A stretch of DNA of 64,000 nucleotides. It comes from Streptomyces flavotricini (lineage in GTDB: Bacteria > Actinomycetota > Actinomycetes > Streptomycetales > Streptomycetaceae). Under the pieces are notes generated by a model. That model had not been told where the DNA came from, searched no databases, and saw only the letters and a list, made by a program, of their open reading frames with translations. Shown here in pieces: positions 48,336 to 57,408 of the stretch. The stretch is from assembly GCF_020639365.1 (NCBI RefSeq), contig NZ_JAINUL010000001.1, forward strand, positions 2,717,519 to 2,781,518. Direction: 5' to 3'. The translations under genes and the position numbers were made by a program. The first letter of the stretch is position 1; every line of letters begins with the position of its first letter.

Positions 48336-48989
48336 TCAGACGCCCGTGCCCAGCACGGCGTTGATCTGCTGTGCGTCGCCGCACACGATCAGCAGGGCGC
48401 CGGCCCGCGCGAAGGCGGTCGGCAGGGCGGCGGCGGTCGCCCCGGCCGGTCCGCCGTTGGCCGCGAAGACCACGACGGGACGGCCCGCGGCGCGCTGGAC
48501 CTGCGCCGCGTCCGCGTAGAAGACGTCGTCCCCGGCGTCGTGCAGGGCCCAGTACGCGGCCTCGCCGAAGGACAGCTCGTGCGCGGCCCACGGGTGCGGG
48601 TCGCCGGTGGTGAGCACGAGGATGTCACCGGGCGCGCGCCCGGTGTCGAGCAGCAGGTCGACGGCCTCTTCGGCCGCGTCCAGCGCACCCTCGGCAGAGG
48701 CCGGGATCAGCTGGATCTGGGGCACCGCCGCGGAGACGGACGGTGCGGTGGGGGCTACGGGTCCGGGGGTGGCCTGCGGCGCACGCTGCGCGGGCGGTAC
48801 GGGCCTGGGAGCCCCGCCCGCACGGCTCGCCGCCGCGGGGGAGGGACCGGGGCGTCCGGGCCGCGGGACGGCGGCGGGACGCGGACCAGGTACGGGGCGG
48901 GGGGTCTGCGCGGTGCGGCTCGCGGCCGGCGTGACGCGGGGACCCTGGGCACTCTCGTGAATCTGAGGCTCCTCGGGGGTGAGAGGCAT
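48336..48989 (-). CDS. Unknown protein, Pro/Ala-rich N-terminus
   Basis: A 217-residue protein that I cannot assign. The first ~100 residues are low-complexity Pro/Ala/Arg sequence (PRPVPGPRPAAVPRPGRPGP) without hydrophobic stretches. The last ~115 residues form an ordered domain, ALDAAEEAVDLLLDTGRAPGDILVLTTGD ... AGALLIVCGDAQQINAVLGTGV, whose strand pattern and GDAQQIN ending loosely recall the C-terminal RecA-like domain of superfamily 1 helicases, but no Walker motif exists. ATG 48989 was chosen; GTG 49010 is an alternative. It lies downstream of rnhB after a small hairpin. Confidence 0.65.
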   Translation of the reverse strand: MPLTPEEPQIHESAQGPRVTPAASRTAQTPRPVPGPRPAAVPRPGRPGPSPAAASRAGGAPRPVPPAQRAPQATPGPVAPTAPSVSAAVPQIQLIPASAEGALDAAEEAVDLLLDTGRAPGDILVLTTGDPHPWAAHELSFGEAAYWALHDAGDDVFYADAAQVQRAAGRPVVVFAANGGPAGATAAALPTAFARAGALLIVCGDAQQINAVLGTGV

Positions 48990-49009
48990 GAGTTGATGTC
49001 TATCAAACA

Positions 49010-49028
49010 CCGGTACGAAACGTACCGG
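49010..49028 (-). terminator. Small hairpin after rnhB
   Basis: CCGGTACG-AAA-CGTACCGG is a perfect 8-base-pair stem with a 3-base loop, 20 bases after the rnhB stop and just before the next gene on the same strand. It may be a terminator or attenuator. Confidence 0.5.
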
Positions 49029-49048
49029 CGGGTGGCACGTGGGTGCGA

Positions 49049-49759
49049 TCAGAAATCGAAGCCGAGTTGGCCTCCGTTTTCCAGCTCCGTCGCTTCCTCG
49101 CTGCGCCGCACCTTCTTGAGGTGCCGCCACTTGGGCAGCCCGTCGAGGTACGACCACGAGAGCCGGTGGTACGGGGTGGGCCCCAGCTCCTCGAGCGCGG
49201 CCCGGTGCACCGGCGACGGATATCCGGCGTTGTCGCCGAAGGCGAACTCCACGCATCCGCCGCCCTGTTGGCCGAGCTCGGCCATCATCCGGTCGCGCCT
49301 GACCTTGGCGATCACCGAGGCGGCCGCGACGGCGACGCAGGACTGGTCGCCCTTGATCACCGTACGGACCCGCCAGGGCGCGCCGAGATAGTCGTGCTTG
49401 CCGTCGAGGATCACCGCGTCGGGCCGCACGGGAAGCGCCTCCAGGGCGCGCTCCGCGGCGAGCCGCAGGGCGGCCGTCATCCCGAGTGCGTCGATCTCCT
49501 CCGGGGAGGCGTGCCCCAGCGCGTAAGCGGTGACCCAGTCCTCCAGGACGTCGAGGAGCGCGTCGCGTCGTTTCTGGGTGAGCAGTTTGGAGTCGGTGAG
49601 ACCTGCGGGCGGCCGGCGCAGACCGGTGATCGCCGCGCACACGGTGACGGGACCGGCCCAGGCCCCTCGTCCGACTTCGTCGACCCCGGCGATGACCTTG
49701 GCGCCGGTGGTTGCACGGAGGGAGCGTTCGACGGTGTGGGTGGGTGCTTCGTACGGCAT
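49049..49759 (-). CDS. rnhB: Ribonuclease HII
   Basis: The 236-residue enzyme cuts the RNA strand of RNA-DNA hybrids, including single ribonucleotides left in DNA. The active-site start [15 protein letters not shown] places Asp27 and Glu28, and later acidic positions occur in [10 protein letters not shown] and the RDRMMAEL helix. The GYPSPVH segment near the C-terminus is also typical of type 2 RNase H. Length is within the normal range. ATG 49759 begins [15 protein letters not shown]. Upstream lies the convergent-oriented tetR gene's 3' end on the same strand, about 70 bases away. Confidence 0.95.
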   Translation of the reverse strand: MPYEAPTHTVERSLRATTGAKVIAGVDEVGRGAWAGPVTVCAAITGLRRPPAGLTDSKLLTQKRRDALLDVLEDWVTAYALGHASPEEIDALGMTAALRLAAERALEALPVRPDAVILDGKHDYLGAPWRVRTVIKGDQSCVAVAAASVIAKVRRDRMMAELGQQGGGCVEFAFGDNAGYPSPVHRAALEELGPTPYHRLSWSYLDGLPKWRHLKKVRRSEEATELENGGQLGFDF

Positions 49760-49828
49760 GGCGCCAGCAAGGGTACGCCGCCCTGCGCCGCCTGCACACC
49801 CCGCCCCGGGTGGAGTCCGTACGGCGTC

Positions 49829-50455
49829 TCACGCCCTGAGCAGCGGCACCATCACCCGATCGATCATTTCCGTGATGTCCGCATCCGTCCATTCGCTCCC
49901 GCACACCTTCGCGCGGTACATCATCATGGCCGGAATGACGTCGACGACGAACGGACTCGCCGCGTCCGGCCGGACGTCTCCCCGCTCGATCCCGCGCTGC
50001 ACAAGCTCCCCGATCAGGCGATGGGCCGGCTCGTGCAGCCCGGCCCGGACGACGTCGTGGAACCGGCCCGCATGGGCGCGGTCGCATTCGTGAAGGACCG
50101 CACGCAGCGCCTGACCAGCGCGCGACTCCATCACGTCACGCATCCGCACACACAACCGGAGGAAGTCCCCCCGGACCGATCCACCGTCGGCGATCTCACC
50201 CATCGGCGGCAGACCGGCCCGCAGCACCTCGGTCACCAGGTCGGCCTTCGAGGGCCACCGCCGGTACACCGCCGCTTTGCCGGTGCGCGCGCGGGCCGCG
50301 ACACCCTCCATGGTGAGCCCGTTCCAGCCGACCGTGCTCAGCTGCTCCAACGCCGCGTCGAGAATCGCCCGTTCGAGCTCCGGACCCCGCCTGCGACCCG
50401 GCGACGCCACCGACCAGCGCGAACCCACCATCGCCTCCGCCTTCGACCCGCCCAC
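49829..50455 (-). CDS. TetR-family repressor of the adjacent MFS exporter
   Basis: A 208-residue TetR regulator with an N-terminal helix-turn-helix (ILDAALEQLSTVGWNGLTMEGVAARARTGKAAVYRRW written as about residues 30-66) and a C-terminal ligand domain of the TetR_C_11/16 type. It is divergent from the MFS gene across about 117 bases that contain two perfect palindromes, so it most likely represses both genes until a drug-like ligand binds. Start: GTG 50455 has GAGGGG close upstream; ATG 50431 is also possible. Confidence 0.9.
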   Translation of the reverse strand: MGGSKAEAMVGSRWSVASPGRRRGPELERAILDAALEQLSTVGWNGLTMEGVAARARTGKAAVYRRWPSKADLVTEVLRAGLPPMGEIADGGSVRGDFLRLCVRMRDVMESRAGQALRAVLHECDRAHAGRFHDVVRAGLHEPAHRLIGELVQRGIERGDVRPDAASPFVVDVIPAMMMYRAKVCGSEWTDADITEMIDRVMVPLLRA

Positions 50456-50480
50456 GCGCCCCTCGTACGCATTTTCAGCC

Positions 50481-50504
50481 TTAGTGAACGGTTGTGTTCA
50501 CTAA
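50481..50504. promoter_or_regulatory. TetR operator 1
   Basis: TTAGTGAAC-GGTTGT-GTTCACTAA is an inverted repeat with perfect 9-base arms and a 6-base spacer, 26 bases upstream of the tetR GTG. Its inner core AGTGAAC-n6-GTTCACT is repeated in operator 2, 47 bases away centre to centre. Confidence 0.85.
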
Positions 50505-50529
50505 CCGGGGACTCCTACCGTGGGGCCGC

Positions 50530-50549
50530 AGTGAACGGCTGCGTTCACT
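50530..50549. promoter_or_regulatory. TetR operator 2
   Basis: AGTGAAC-GGCTGC-GTTCACT has perfect 7-base arms and the same spacing as operator 1, and lies 24 bases before the MFS start codon. Two like sites in a divergent spacer indicate one repressor controlling both promoters. Confidence 0.85.
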
Positions 50550-50572
50550 CTTTCACTATGGGGGGATCCTCG

Positions 50573-52126
50573 GTGAAAAGCTCTCCACTCGCCACGCCCC
50601 GGATACCGGGCGCGGCCCGCCGGGAAGGGCGGCCCGGCGTGGCACTCGCGGTCATCGCCGCCTGTCAGCTCATGGTCGTCCTCGACGCGACGATCGTGAA
50701 CATCGCGCTCCCGCACATCCAGACCGCCCTCTCCTTCTCCACCACCGACCTGTCCTGGGTGATCAGCGCGTACACCCTGGCCTTCGGCGGCCTCCTGCTG
50801 CTCGGCGGCCGGGCCGGCGACATCCTCGGCCGGCGCCGCGTGTTCCTGACCGGCATCCTGCTCTTCACCCTGGCCTCCCTCCTCGGCGGCTTCGCCGAGG
50901 AGCCCTGGCAACTGCTGGCCGCCCGCGCCCTCCAGGGCGTCGGCGGCGCGATCGCCTCGCCGACCTCGCTGGCCCTGATCACCACGACGTTCGCCGAAGG
51001 CCCCGAGCGCAACCGCGCGTTCGGCGTGTTCGCCGCCGTCTCCGCGGGCGGCGGCGCGATCGGCCTGCTGACGGGCGGCATGCTCACCGAGTGGCTCGAC
51101 TGGCGCTGGGTGCTCTTCGTCAACGTGCCGATCGGCCTGCTGATCGCCGTGCTCACGCCGCTCTACATCACCGAGTCCGAGCGCCACCCGGGCCGCTTCG
51201 ACATCGCGGGGGCCCTCACCTCCACCGGCGGCATGGCCTCCCTCGTCTACGGATTCATCCGCGCGTCCGAGGACGGCTGGCGCGACGGGGGCACCCTCGT
51301 CTCCTTCGCCGTGGCCGTCGTCCTGCTCGGGCTCTTCGTGGCCGTCGAGTCTCGCGCCCACGAGCCGATCATCCCGCTGCGGATGTTCGCCGACCGCAAC
51401 CGCGCCGGCACCTACCTGATCATGCTCGGCCTCGCCGCCGCGATGTTCGGAATGTTCTTCTTCATCGTCCAGTTCGTCCAGAACGTGCTGGACTTCTCCC
51501 CCATCCGGTCCGGGCTCGGCTTCCTGCCGGTGACCGTCGCGATCGTCACCGCCGCCGGGCTCTCGCAGCGCTTCCTGCCCCGCTTCGGCCCCAAGCCGTT
51601 CATGGTCGCCGGATCCGCCCTCACCGGCACCGGCCTCGCCTGGCTGACCTCGATCCGCACCGACAGCTCGTACGTGTCCGGGGTGCTCGGGCCGATGCTG
51701 CTCTTCGGCTTCGGCATGGGCCTGAACTTCGTGACGCTCACCCTCACCGCCGTCTCCGGGGTCGCCCAGCGGGAGGCGGGCGCGGCTTCCGGGCTGCTCA
51801 ACGCCAGCCAGCAGGTGGGCGGCTCGCTCGGCCTGTCGATCCTCGTCACCGTCTTCGGCACGGCCAGCCGGAACGAGGGCGCGAAGCAGGTGCCGGACTT
51901 CATGGCCCACGCGGACCCCGATCAGATGGCCGCGTTCAAGGAGACCGGGCGGCTTCCCGACCCCTGGGGGGACCTCGTCCTCACCCAGGGGATCTCCACC
52001 GCGTTCATCGCGGCCGTGGCCATGGCCGGAATCGCCCTGGCCACCGCGCTGCTGGTGATCCGGGTACGCAAGAGCGACCTGGAGGCCCTGAACGGCGCCG
52101 TCGCGGAGGCCGGTCCGGCAGCCTGA
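50573..52126 (+). CDS. MFS drug efflux transporter, DHA2 family (EmrB/QacA type)
   Basis: The 517-residue protein has 14 predicted membrane helices, as in the DHA2 proton-driven multidrug exporters. Motif C-like and family-typical segments include LDATIVNIALPHIQTAL in helix 1, GRAGDILGRRRVF (motif A) and ARALQGVGGAIASPTSLALI. The gene is controlled by the divergent TetR repressor. GTG 50573 is preferred since GGGGGG lies 8 bases before it; ATG 50558 is in frame but has no ribosome site. Substrates are unknown. Confidence 0.92.
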   Translation: MKSSPLATPRIPGAARREGRPGVALAVIAACQLMVVLDATIVNIALPHIQTALSFSTTDLSWVISAYTLAFGGLLLLGGRAGDILGRRRVFLTGILLFTLASLLGGFAEEPWQLLAARALQGVGGAIASPTSLALITTTFAEGPERNRAFGVFAAVSAGGGAIGLLTGGMLTEWLDWRWVLFVNVPIGLLIAVLTPLYITESERHPGRFDIAGALTSTGGMASLVYGFIRASEDGWRDGGTLVSFAVAVVLLGLFVAVESRAHEPIIPLRMFADRNRAGTYLIMLGLAAAMFGMFFFIVQFVQNVLDFSPIRSGLGFLPVTVAIVTAAGLSQRFLPRFGPKPFMVAGSALTGTGLAWLTSIRTDSSYVSGVLGPMLLFGFGMGLNFVTLTLTAVSGVAQREAGAASGLLNASQQVGGSLGLSILVTVFGTASRNEGAKQVPDFMAHADPDQMAAFKETGRLPDPWGDLVLTQGISTAFIAAVAMAGIALATALLVIRVRKSDLEALNGAVAEAGPAA

Positions 52127-52142
52127 AGCTCCGCGGCGCGGC

Positions 52143-52191
52143 GTACGGGGACCCCGGCGCGCGAGGTGGTCCCGCGCCGGGGCCCCCGTAC
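52143..52191 (+). terminator. Long hairpin terminator after the MFS gene
   Basis: GTACGGGGACCCCGGCGCG (52143-52161) pairs with CGCGCCGGGGCCCCCGTAC (52173-52191) with a single A-C mismatch in 19 positions. It lies between the MFS gene and the convergent membrane-protein gene, which may share it. Confidence 0.82.
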
Positions 52192-52211
52192 GTCTCGGGC
52201 GGCTCCGGCGG

Positions 52212-53945
52212 CTACTCGATGCGGCTGTGGAAGGTGCCCAGGGTGCGGCACACCTCGTACGAAGCCGTCACCGGACGCTCGCGGAGGATCCGGCGGGCCC
52301 GGTACTCGCCGAGGCTCATCGCGTACCACGGCACCTCGCCGCGGCTCGACAGGTCGTTGTTGATCCCGCGCAGGGCGCAGGAGCGGCGGGGTTCCGGCAG
52401 CCGGTCCAGCGCGGGCACGGCGTCCGCAGACAGGGACTGGAAGTACGCCAGGTCGAGCTTGCCGGTCTGCTCGAAGCGGGCCGCGTTCTTCTCGGCGACC
52501 ACGCCGTCCGGGGACAGCAGCCCGAAGGCCAGGACGGCGGCGGCCGCGCCGGCCGCGAAAGCGCGCGGCAGCCAGCGCGCGCCGAACACCCCGGCGGCCA
52601 TGATCAGTACGATCACCAGCCCGAGCCAGAGCTCCATCGCCGCCACCGACACGCGCAGCCGGGTCAGCCCGTACGCGTCCACGTACAGGTCCATGCGGCG
52701 CAGCGCGGAGGCGACCACGACCAGGGTCAGGGCGCACAGCGTGCCGAGCACGACGCAGACGAAGCGGCGGTCACCGGCTCCGGAACGCGGGGCCCACCGC
52801 AGGGCGATCGCGATCACGGCGAGGGTGAGCAGGGTGGCCCAGAGCAGCTGCCAGAAACCCTGGCGGGCGTATTCGGCGTAGCTGAGCCCGGTGCTCTGCA
52901 GGACCTTGTCGTAGCCGCCGAACAGGACTGCCAGCTGGACGGCGTTGAAGCCGGCGAAGAGCAGGTCGAGCACGATGAGGGGAAGCGCCCATTCGACGCG
53001 GGAGCGGGCCTTGCCGGGCGCGATCCGGATGCGGTCCCAGCGCGAGGGCGCGGCGGCGGCGCGGGCGGCGGCGAGCGCGAGGGCGGCTCCGAACAGGAAG
53101 AGCACGAGGCGTACGGGTCCGTCGCCCAGGGAGATCTCCGGGGTGAGCCCGTCCAGCAGGTCGGCGAAGGCGGCGTCGGCGGAGGCGAACAGCGTGCCGA
53201 ACAGCACCAGCAGGACGAGGGCCACGGCGGCGGCCTTGACCACGGGCAGCCAGCGGGCGCGGTCGACCCCGCTGCCGCGCGAGCGCAGCCCGTTCCAGGC
53301 CCAGCGGATCCCGAGCACGGTGGAGTCGACGAAGCCGAACGGACTGAGCAGGACACCGGGCCAGGTGCGGCTGCCGTGCAGGGCCAGCGCGCCGAGCAGG
53401 ACGGCCGCCAGCAGGGCCAGGGTGGAGGGCCAGTCGGCGTCACGGAGGGCGGGTACGGCGAGGAGGGCGGTGCAGCCCACCACCCAGGCCACGCTCCAGG
53501 GCCGCGCACGGCGCCCCGCCACCCGGGCGGCGAGGTACGCGCCGACCGCGGCGGGCACGACGGCGAGCAGCAGCCCGAGGCCCAGGCCGTCACCGAGGAA
53601 CAGACCCGAGGCGAGGCCGGCCGCCGCGGCGGCGAGCAGCACGGCGGTGGGTACGGGCCCGGCCGGCTCCGGTCGTGCGGCTTCGGCCCAAGCCAGCGGC
53701 ACGATGGACCACGCCCCGGACTTGGCCCGCTGCCGGCGGACTTGGTAGGCCTGCCACGCCTGGGGGTCCCACCCGGGCGGCGGCCCCTCGCCGGCCCCAC
53801 CCGCGGGCCGGCGGGCGGCCTGCGCCGGGGCGGCGGGCCGGCCGGCGGCTGCCTCCGGGTCACCGGTCGGCCGGGCCGGCTGCCCGGGATCGGCAGGCGG
53901 GCCGCCGGTCTCGTCGCCGGGCTCGCCGTCGGTGTTCTCTGACAT
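52212..53945 (-). CDS. DUF4173 polytopic membrane protein
   Basis: A 577-residue membrane protein of the DUF4153/DUF4173 group. The first ~90 residues are cytosolic and Pro/Gly/Ala-rich (ending PPPGWDPQAWQAYQVRRQ). About 12 hydrophobic segments then follow up to residue ~490, and a C-terminal soluble domain closes the protein (SLSADAVPALDRLPEPRRSC...RRILRERP). The conserved VLQSTGLSYAEYARQGFWQLLW is characteristic of the family. Function is unknown. ATG 53945. An imperfect inverted repeat CTGTCGGC/GCCGACAG (53960-54005) lies directly upstream. Confidence 0.83.
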   Translation of the reverse strand: MSENTDGEPGDETGGPPADPGQPARPTGDPEAAAGRPAAPAQAARRPAGGAGEGPPPGWDPQAWQAYQVRRQRAKSGAWSIVPLAWAEAARPEPAGPVPTAVLLAAAAAGLASGLFLGDGLGLGLLLAVVPAAVGAYLAARVAGRRARPWSVAWVVGCTALLAVPALRDADWPSTLALLAAVLLGALALHGSRTWPGVLLSPFGFVDSTVLGIRWAWNGLRSRGSGVDRARWLPVVKAAAVALVLLVLFGTLFASADAAFADLLDGLTPEISLGDGPVRLVLFLFGAALALAAARAAAAPSRWDRIRIAPGKARSRVEWALPLIVLDLLFAGFNAVQLAVLFGGYDKVLQSTGLSYAEYARQGFWQLLWATLLTLAVIAIALRWAPRSGAGDRRFVCVVLGTLCALTLVVVASALRRMDLYVDAYGLTRLRVSVAAMELWLGLVIVLIMAAGVFGARWLPRAFAAGAAAAVLAFGLLSPDGVVAEKNAARFEQTGKLDLAYFQSLSADAVPALDRLPEPRRSCALRGINNDLSSRGEVPWYAMSLGEYRARRILRERPVTASYEVCRTLGTFHSRIE

Positions 53946-54099
53946 CGGGTTCCCCTCCCCTGTCGGCCGCCCTCGTCGTCACGACGGAGGCGGCAGCGCC
54001 GACAGGTTAGGCCCGTGACGTGCGGTGTCAGCCCGGCCGGAAGTCCGCTGTGGCAGGACCGTGACAATCGCAGAGGCCCATGTCGCCGGCCCTCCGGCC

Positions 54100-55017
54100 C
54101 TAGCGCGCCGCCGTCTCCGGCAGCCAGGCCGGCAGGGCCTCCGTACGGGCCAGCCAGGCGGTCGGCAGCACGGCGTCGCCGCGTGCTCCCAGTACCCCGC
54201 CGACGATGGCGCAGGTCGTGTCCACGTCCCCGCCCACCTGCGCGGTGGTCCAGAACGCCCGCTCGTAGTCGTCCAGCGATCGCGCTGCCGACCACAGGGC
54301 GAACGGCACGGTGTCGTGCGCGCTCGTCCGTCGGCCACAGCCCAGCACCGCCGCGACCGTCGTGGCGTCGCCGTAGTCCAGCATGTCCCGCGCCCGCCGC
54401 AGCCCGGCTCCGACGGCGCTGCGCGGCACCAGTGCGATCACCCCGTCCAGCAGGTCGCCGGCCTTGGGCGGACCGGCCGGATCCGCCGCCAGCGCGGCGG
54501 CCGCCGCCACGGCCATGGCACCGCACACCGCCTCACGGTGCTGGTGCGTGGTGTAGGCGGAGATCTCCGCCTGGTGCGTGGCCTGCTCCGGATCGTCGGC
54601 GTACCAGGCGCCCAGCGGTGCGATCCGCATGGCCGCGCCGTTGCCCCACGAGCCCTGCCCGTTGAACAGCTCGGCGGCCAGCGTGCGCCAGTCCTCGCCC
54701 TCCCGGACGAGGCGGAGCATCCGGTTGACGGCGGGACCGTAGCCACGGTCGAAGTCGTGGTGGTGGGCGAAGGAGCTCGCCAGGGCGTCCTGGTCGATGC
54801 GCCCGTGCGCGGCGAGGACGGCCACCACCGAGCAGGCCATCTCGGTGTCGTCGGTCCACTGCCAGGTCTCGCCGCCGACGGGCAGCTCGCGGCGCTTGAG
54901 GAGGGGGTAGTTCACGGGGACGAAGTACTGGGAGCCCAGGGCGTCACCCAGGGCCAGCCCGCGGAGGCTGGCCATGGCGCGTGCGTAGCGCCTTTCGGAA
55001 GCGGAGTGAGCGGTCAT
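54100..55017 (-). CDS. ADP-ribosylglycohydrolase family protein (DraG-like)
   Basis: A 305-residue all-helical hydrolase. Motifs for the two-magnesium site are present: LRGLALGDALGSQ at the N-terminus, WQWTDDTEMACS (metal aspartates) and QVGGDVDTTCAIVGG near the C-terminus. The family removes ADP-ribose from arginine or from DNA/other groups; the substrate here is unknown. It is 11 bases downstream of the histidine phosphatase gene on the same strand, so both are likely co-transcribed. A role in reversing ADP-ribosylation or in nucleotide metabolism would fit. ATG 55017 chosen. Confidence 0.9.
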   Translation of the reverse strand: MTAHSASERRYARAMASLRGLALGDALGSQYFVPVNYPLLKRRELPVGGETWQWTDDTEMACSVVAVLAAHGRIDQDALASSFAHHHDFDRGYGPAVNRMLRLVREGEDWRTLAAELFNGQGSWGNGAAMRIAPLGAWYADDPEQATHQAEISAYTTHQHREAVCGAMAVAAAAALAADPAGPPKAGDLLDGVIALVPRSAVGAGLRRARDMLDYGDATTVAAVLGCGRRTSAHDTVPFALWSAARSLDDYERAFWTTAQVGGDVDTTCAIVGGVLGARGDAVLPTAWLARTEALPAWLPETAAR

Positions 55018-55028
55018 CCCGCGTCAGT

Positions 55029-55688
55029 TTAGCCGTCCAGGTCATAAGGCTCCGGTGTGGTCCACCTCTCAAATGGGCGGTCCATGCGGTAGCGGCCGTC
55101 CGGACCCAGCAAGAGCACCCGGAATTCGCCGTTCCCGGGGTTGGACAGGGCCTCGAACTCGGACACCGACCAGTGGAACCAGCGCATGCAGAAGAGCCGC
55201 ATCGTCAGCCCGTGCGTCACCAGCAGCACGTTCGGCGGGTGGTCCGGGGCCTCGAAGCTGCGGTAGAGGCTCTCCAGGAAGGAACCGACCCGGTCGTAGA
55301 CGTCCGCGCCGGACTCCCCCTGCGCGAAGCGGTAGAAGAAGTGCCCGTACGCGTCGCGGTACGCCTTCTGCAGCCGTACGTCGTCACGGTCCTGCCAGTT
55401 CCCCCAGTCCTGCTCGCGCAGCCTCGGCTCCTCGCGCATCCGGACCCGCGACGGGTCCAGCCGCAGCTCCCGGAAGGTCTGGAGGGTCCGGCGGTAGGGG
55501 GAGACGTACGCGCTGATGGCCTCTTCCCCGAACAGCTCGCGCAGTCGTTCGCCCGCTTCCGCGGCCTGCCCGCGGCCCTGGGGGGTGAGCCGCAGGGCGT
55601 GGTCGGGTTCCCGCTCGTACACCGTGTCATCGGCATTCCCCTCCGATTCCCCGTGCCGGACAAGGACGATGCGCCGTGGTCGTGCCAT
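55029..55688 (-). CDS. Histidine phosphatase superfamily protein
   Basis: A 219-residue branch-1 histidine phosphatase (phosphoglycerate-mutase-like). The catalytic RHG motif is at residues 11-13 (VLVRHGESEGN), the second histidine lies in LVTHGLTMR, and the acid/base Glu is probably in YRRTLQ...REQDWGNW. These enzymes dephosphorylate small metabolites or proteins; the sequence gives no substrate. It is the first gene of a likely two-gene operon with the ADP-ribosylglycohydrolase. ATG 55688. Confidence 0.9.
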   Translation of the reverse strand: MARPRRIVLVRHGESEGNADDTVYEREPDHALRLTPQGRGQAAEAGERLRELFGEEAISAYVSPYRRTLQTFRELRLDPSRVRMREEPRLREQDWGNWQDRDDVRLQKAYRDAYGHFFYRFAQGESGADVYDRVGSFLESLYRSFEAPDHPPNVLLVTHGLTMRLFCMRWFHWSVSEFEALSNPGNGEFRVLLLGPDGRYRMDRPFERWTTPEPYDLDG

Positions 55689-55760
55689 CCCCCGACCCTA
55701 TGCGGCGGCCGACGGGCCGAGCACCCGGGCTCGCCGGTCGGCCCGCCGATCGTCCTACGG

Positions 55761-56366
55761 TCATACCGTCCAGGAAGGTTCGAGGTCGACGACGTCACCG
55801 GTGAGGGCTTCCACGTCGGCCTCGGTCTGGGCGCGCAGCGAGAGCCGCTCGACCCGCTCCTGCCGGTACTTGCCGTGCTCGGCGGCGGCGTGCCACATCG
55901 AGAGCACCAGGAACTCCCGGCCCGGTGCCTCCCCGAACAGGCCCCGGATCATTCCGGGTGAGCCGGCCATCGCCGGGTTCCACACCTTCTCCTGCATGAG
56001 GGCGAAGTGGTCCACGCGACCCTCCCGCACCCGGGTGTGGGCGACCCGCACGACGTCCGCGTCGGTGAAGCGCGGCTCGAAGCCGGTCTTCACGTCGAAG
56101 CGGTGGTCGAAGAGCGTGACCCGCGCGTTCGTGTACGTCCCGGTCTGGGACGCGGCCAGCCGGTCGTGCGAACGGGCCATGAAGGAGTCGTAGAACGAAC
56201 GGCTCTCCCAAAACGCGAAAACATGCGCGACCCCCTGACGCCCCCGGCTCCAACCGCCGCCCTGTCCCCGGAATCCCGGCTCGCCAGGCAGCCCCGCCCA
56301 CTTGCGCTGCCCGCGCTCGAACCCGCGTCGGTCCGTCACCGTGCAGCGAATCCACTTGACCAGCAC
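55761..56366 (-). CDS. DUF4937 family protein (YdbC-like)
   Basis: A 201-residue actinobacterial protein starting LVKWIRCTVTDRRGFERGQRKWAGL, which I recognise as the DUF4937 (YdbC-like) family. Two similar halves, each resembling a ferredoxin-like monooxygenase fold of the ABM type (FAFWESRSFYDSFM in the first, FLVLSMWHAAAEHGKYRQERV in the second), suggest a dimeric alpha-beta barrel. No catalytic residues can be named. GTG 56366 is used; the ribosome site is weak. It lies 32 bases downstream of the N-acetyltransferase gene on the same strand. Confidence 0.78.
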   Translation of the reverse strand: MLVKWIRCTVTDRRGFERGQRKWAGLPGEPGFRGQGGGWSRGRQGVAHVFAFWESRSFYDSFMARSHDRLAASQTGTYTNARVTLFDHRFDVKTGFEPRFTDADVVRVAHTRVREGRVDHFALMQEKVWNPAMAGSPGMIRGLFGEAPGREFLVLSMWHAAAEHGKYRQERVERLSLRAQTEADVEALTGDVVDLEPSWTV

Positions 56367-56398
56367 CGCGCCATCGTACGGGCCCGGCGCTGCCCCGG

Positions 56399-57250
56399 TC
56401 AGTCCCCAGCGCGGTTGATCCGCACCAGTTCCTCCGCATCCCGCCCGGACAGCCGAAGCCCGAACTCCCGGTCGAGCAGCGCGAGCAGCTCGTCGGGCTC
56501 CACGGAGCGCCGCTCGACCCGCCCGTCGGCGTGCAGTCGGTTGAGCTCCCGCCCCACGAGCGCCCGGCGCACGGGGTGGTGGACGGAGTCGCCCGGGTGC
56601 TGGACGATCACCCGCGCGACGAATACGGACCGGGGGTGGGTGGAGCTGTAGTGGTTGAGCAGGACATAGTCGACGGGGTGGTAGCGCTGCGGGGAAAACG
56701 CGTACAGGTCCCGCCAGATGCCCTCGCGCAGGATGGACAACGCGAGAATCCCCTCTTCCTCCTCGCGGACGGCGTACGTCCACTCCCCCTGCACCACTTC
56801 GGCTCCGGGCCGCGCGAGCGGGACGGGCTCGCGCGGCCCCTGGTGGCCGAACCCGGCGTCGCACAGCCAGGGTTCGCCGTCGACGGTGACGACGAGGACG
56901 GCGTGCGTCACCGCGAGCAGGGTGTCCCCCCGGGTGCGGTTGCGGGCGCCGCGCCCGGAGACCTCGAAGCCGATCCGCTCCAGGGCGGCGGCCAGCAGGG
57001 AGTTCTGCTCGTAGCAGTAGCCGCCTCGGCGGCCGTGCACGAGCTTGTCCTCCAGAGCCTTGACGCCCAACTCGACGGGGCGGCCGAGCAGCACGTCCAG
57101 GTTCTCGAAGGCGATGGCACCGGTGTGGGCCCGGTGCACTGCGTACAACGTCCCGAGGTCCGGCCGGAGTTCCCCGTCCTCCCCGACCGGTCCGTCGTAT
57201 CCGATCCGTGCCAGATAGGCGTCCAGATCCAGCAGCTCACCGCTCCACAT
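56399..57250 (-). CDS. Arylamine N-acetyltransferase
   Basis: The 283-residue enzyme belongs to the NAT family, which moves acetyl from acetyl-CoA to arylamines and hydrazines; related actinobacterial proteins act as amide synthases in secondary metabolism. The triad is complete: Cys79 in RRGGYCYEQN, His116 in VTHAVLV and Asp131 in CDAGFG. ATG 57250 is preceded by GGGGGAG; ATG 57268 is a longer option. It probably forms a short operon with the DUF4937 gene. Confidence 0.92.
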   Translation of the reverse strand: MWSGELLDLDAYLARIGYDGPVGEDGELRPDLGTLYAVHRAHTGAIAFENLDVLLGRPVELGVKALEDKLVHGRRGGYCYEQNSLLAAALERIGFEVSGRGARNRTRGDTLLAVTHAVLVVTVDGEPWLCDAGFGHQGPREPVPLARPGAEVVQGEWTYAVREEEEGILALSILREGIWRDLYAFSPQRYHPVDYVLLNHYSSTHPRSVFVARVIVQHPGDSVHHPVRRALVGRELNRLHADGRVERRSVEPDELLALLDREFGLRLSGRDAEELVRINRAGD

Positions 57251-57408
57251 GTCTCCCCCGTCTCCCATCCGCCCCGGCCGCCGTCTCGGCTCCCGGCACA
57301 TCCCGGCGGCGCTCGCCCGCCCCCGCACCATGATCCCCTTGACCGCCCTGCGCACCAACCCGCGCCGGGGAGGACCCGACCGGCGTCACGGCGCTCACCG
57401 GAACACGC

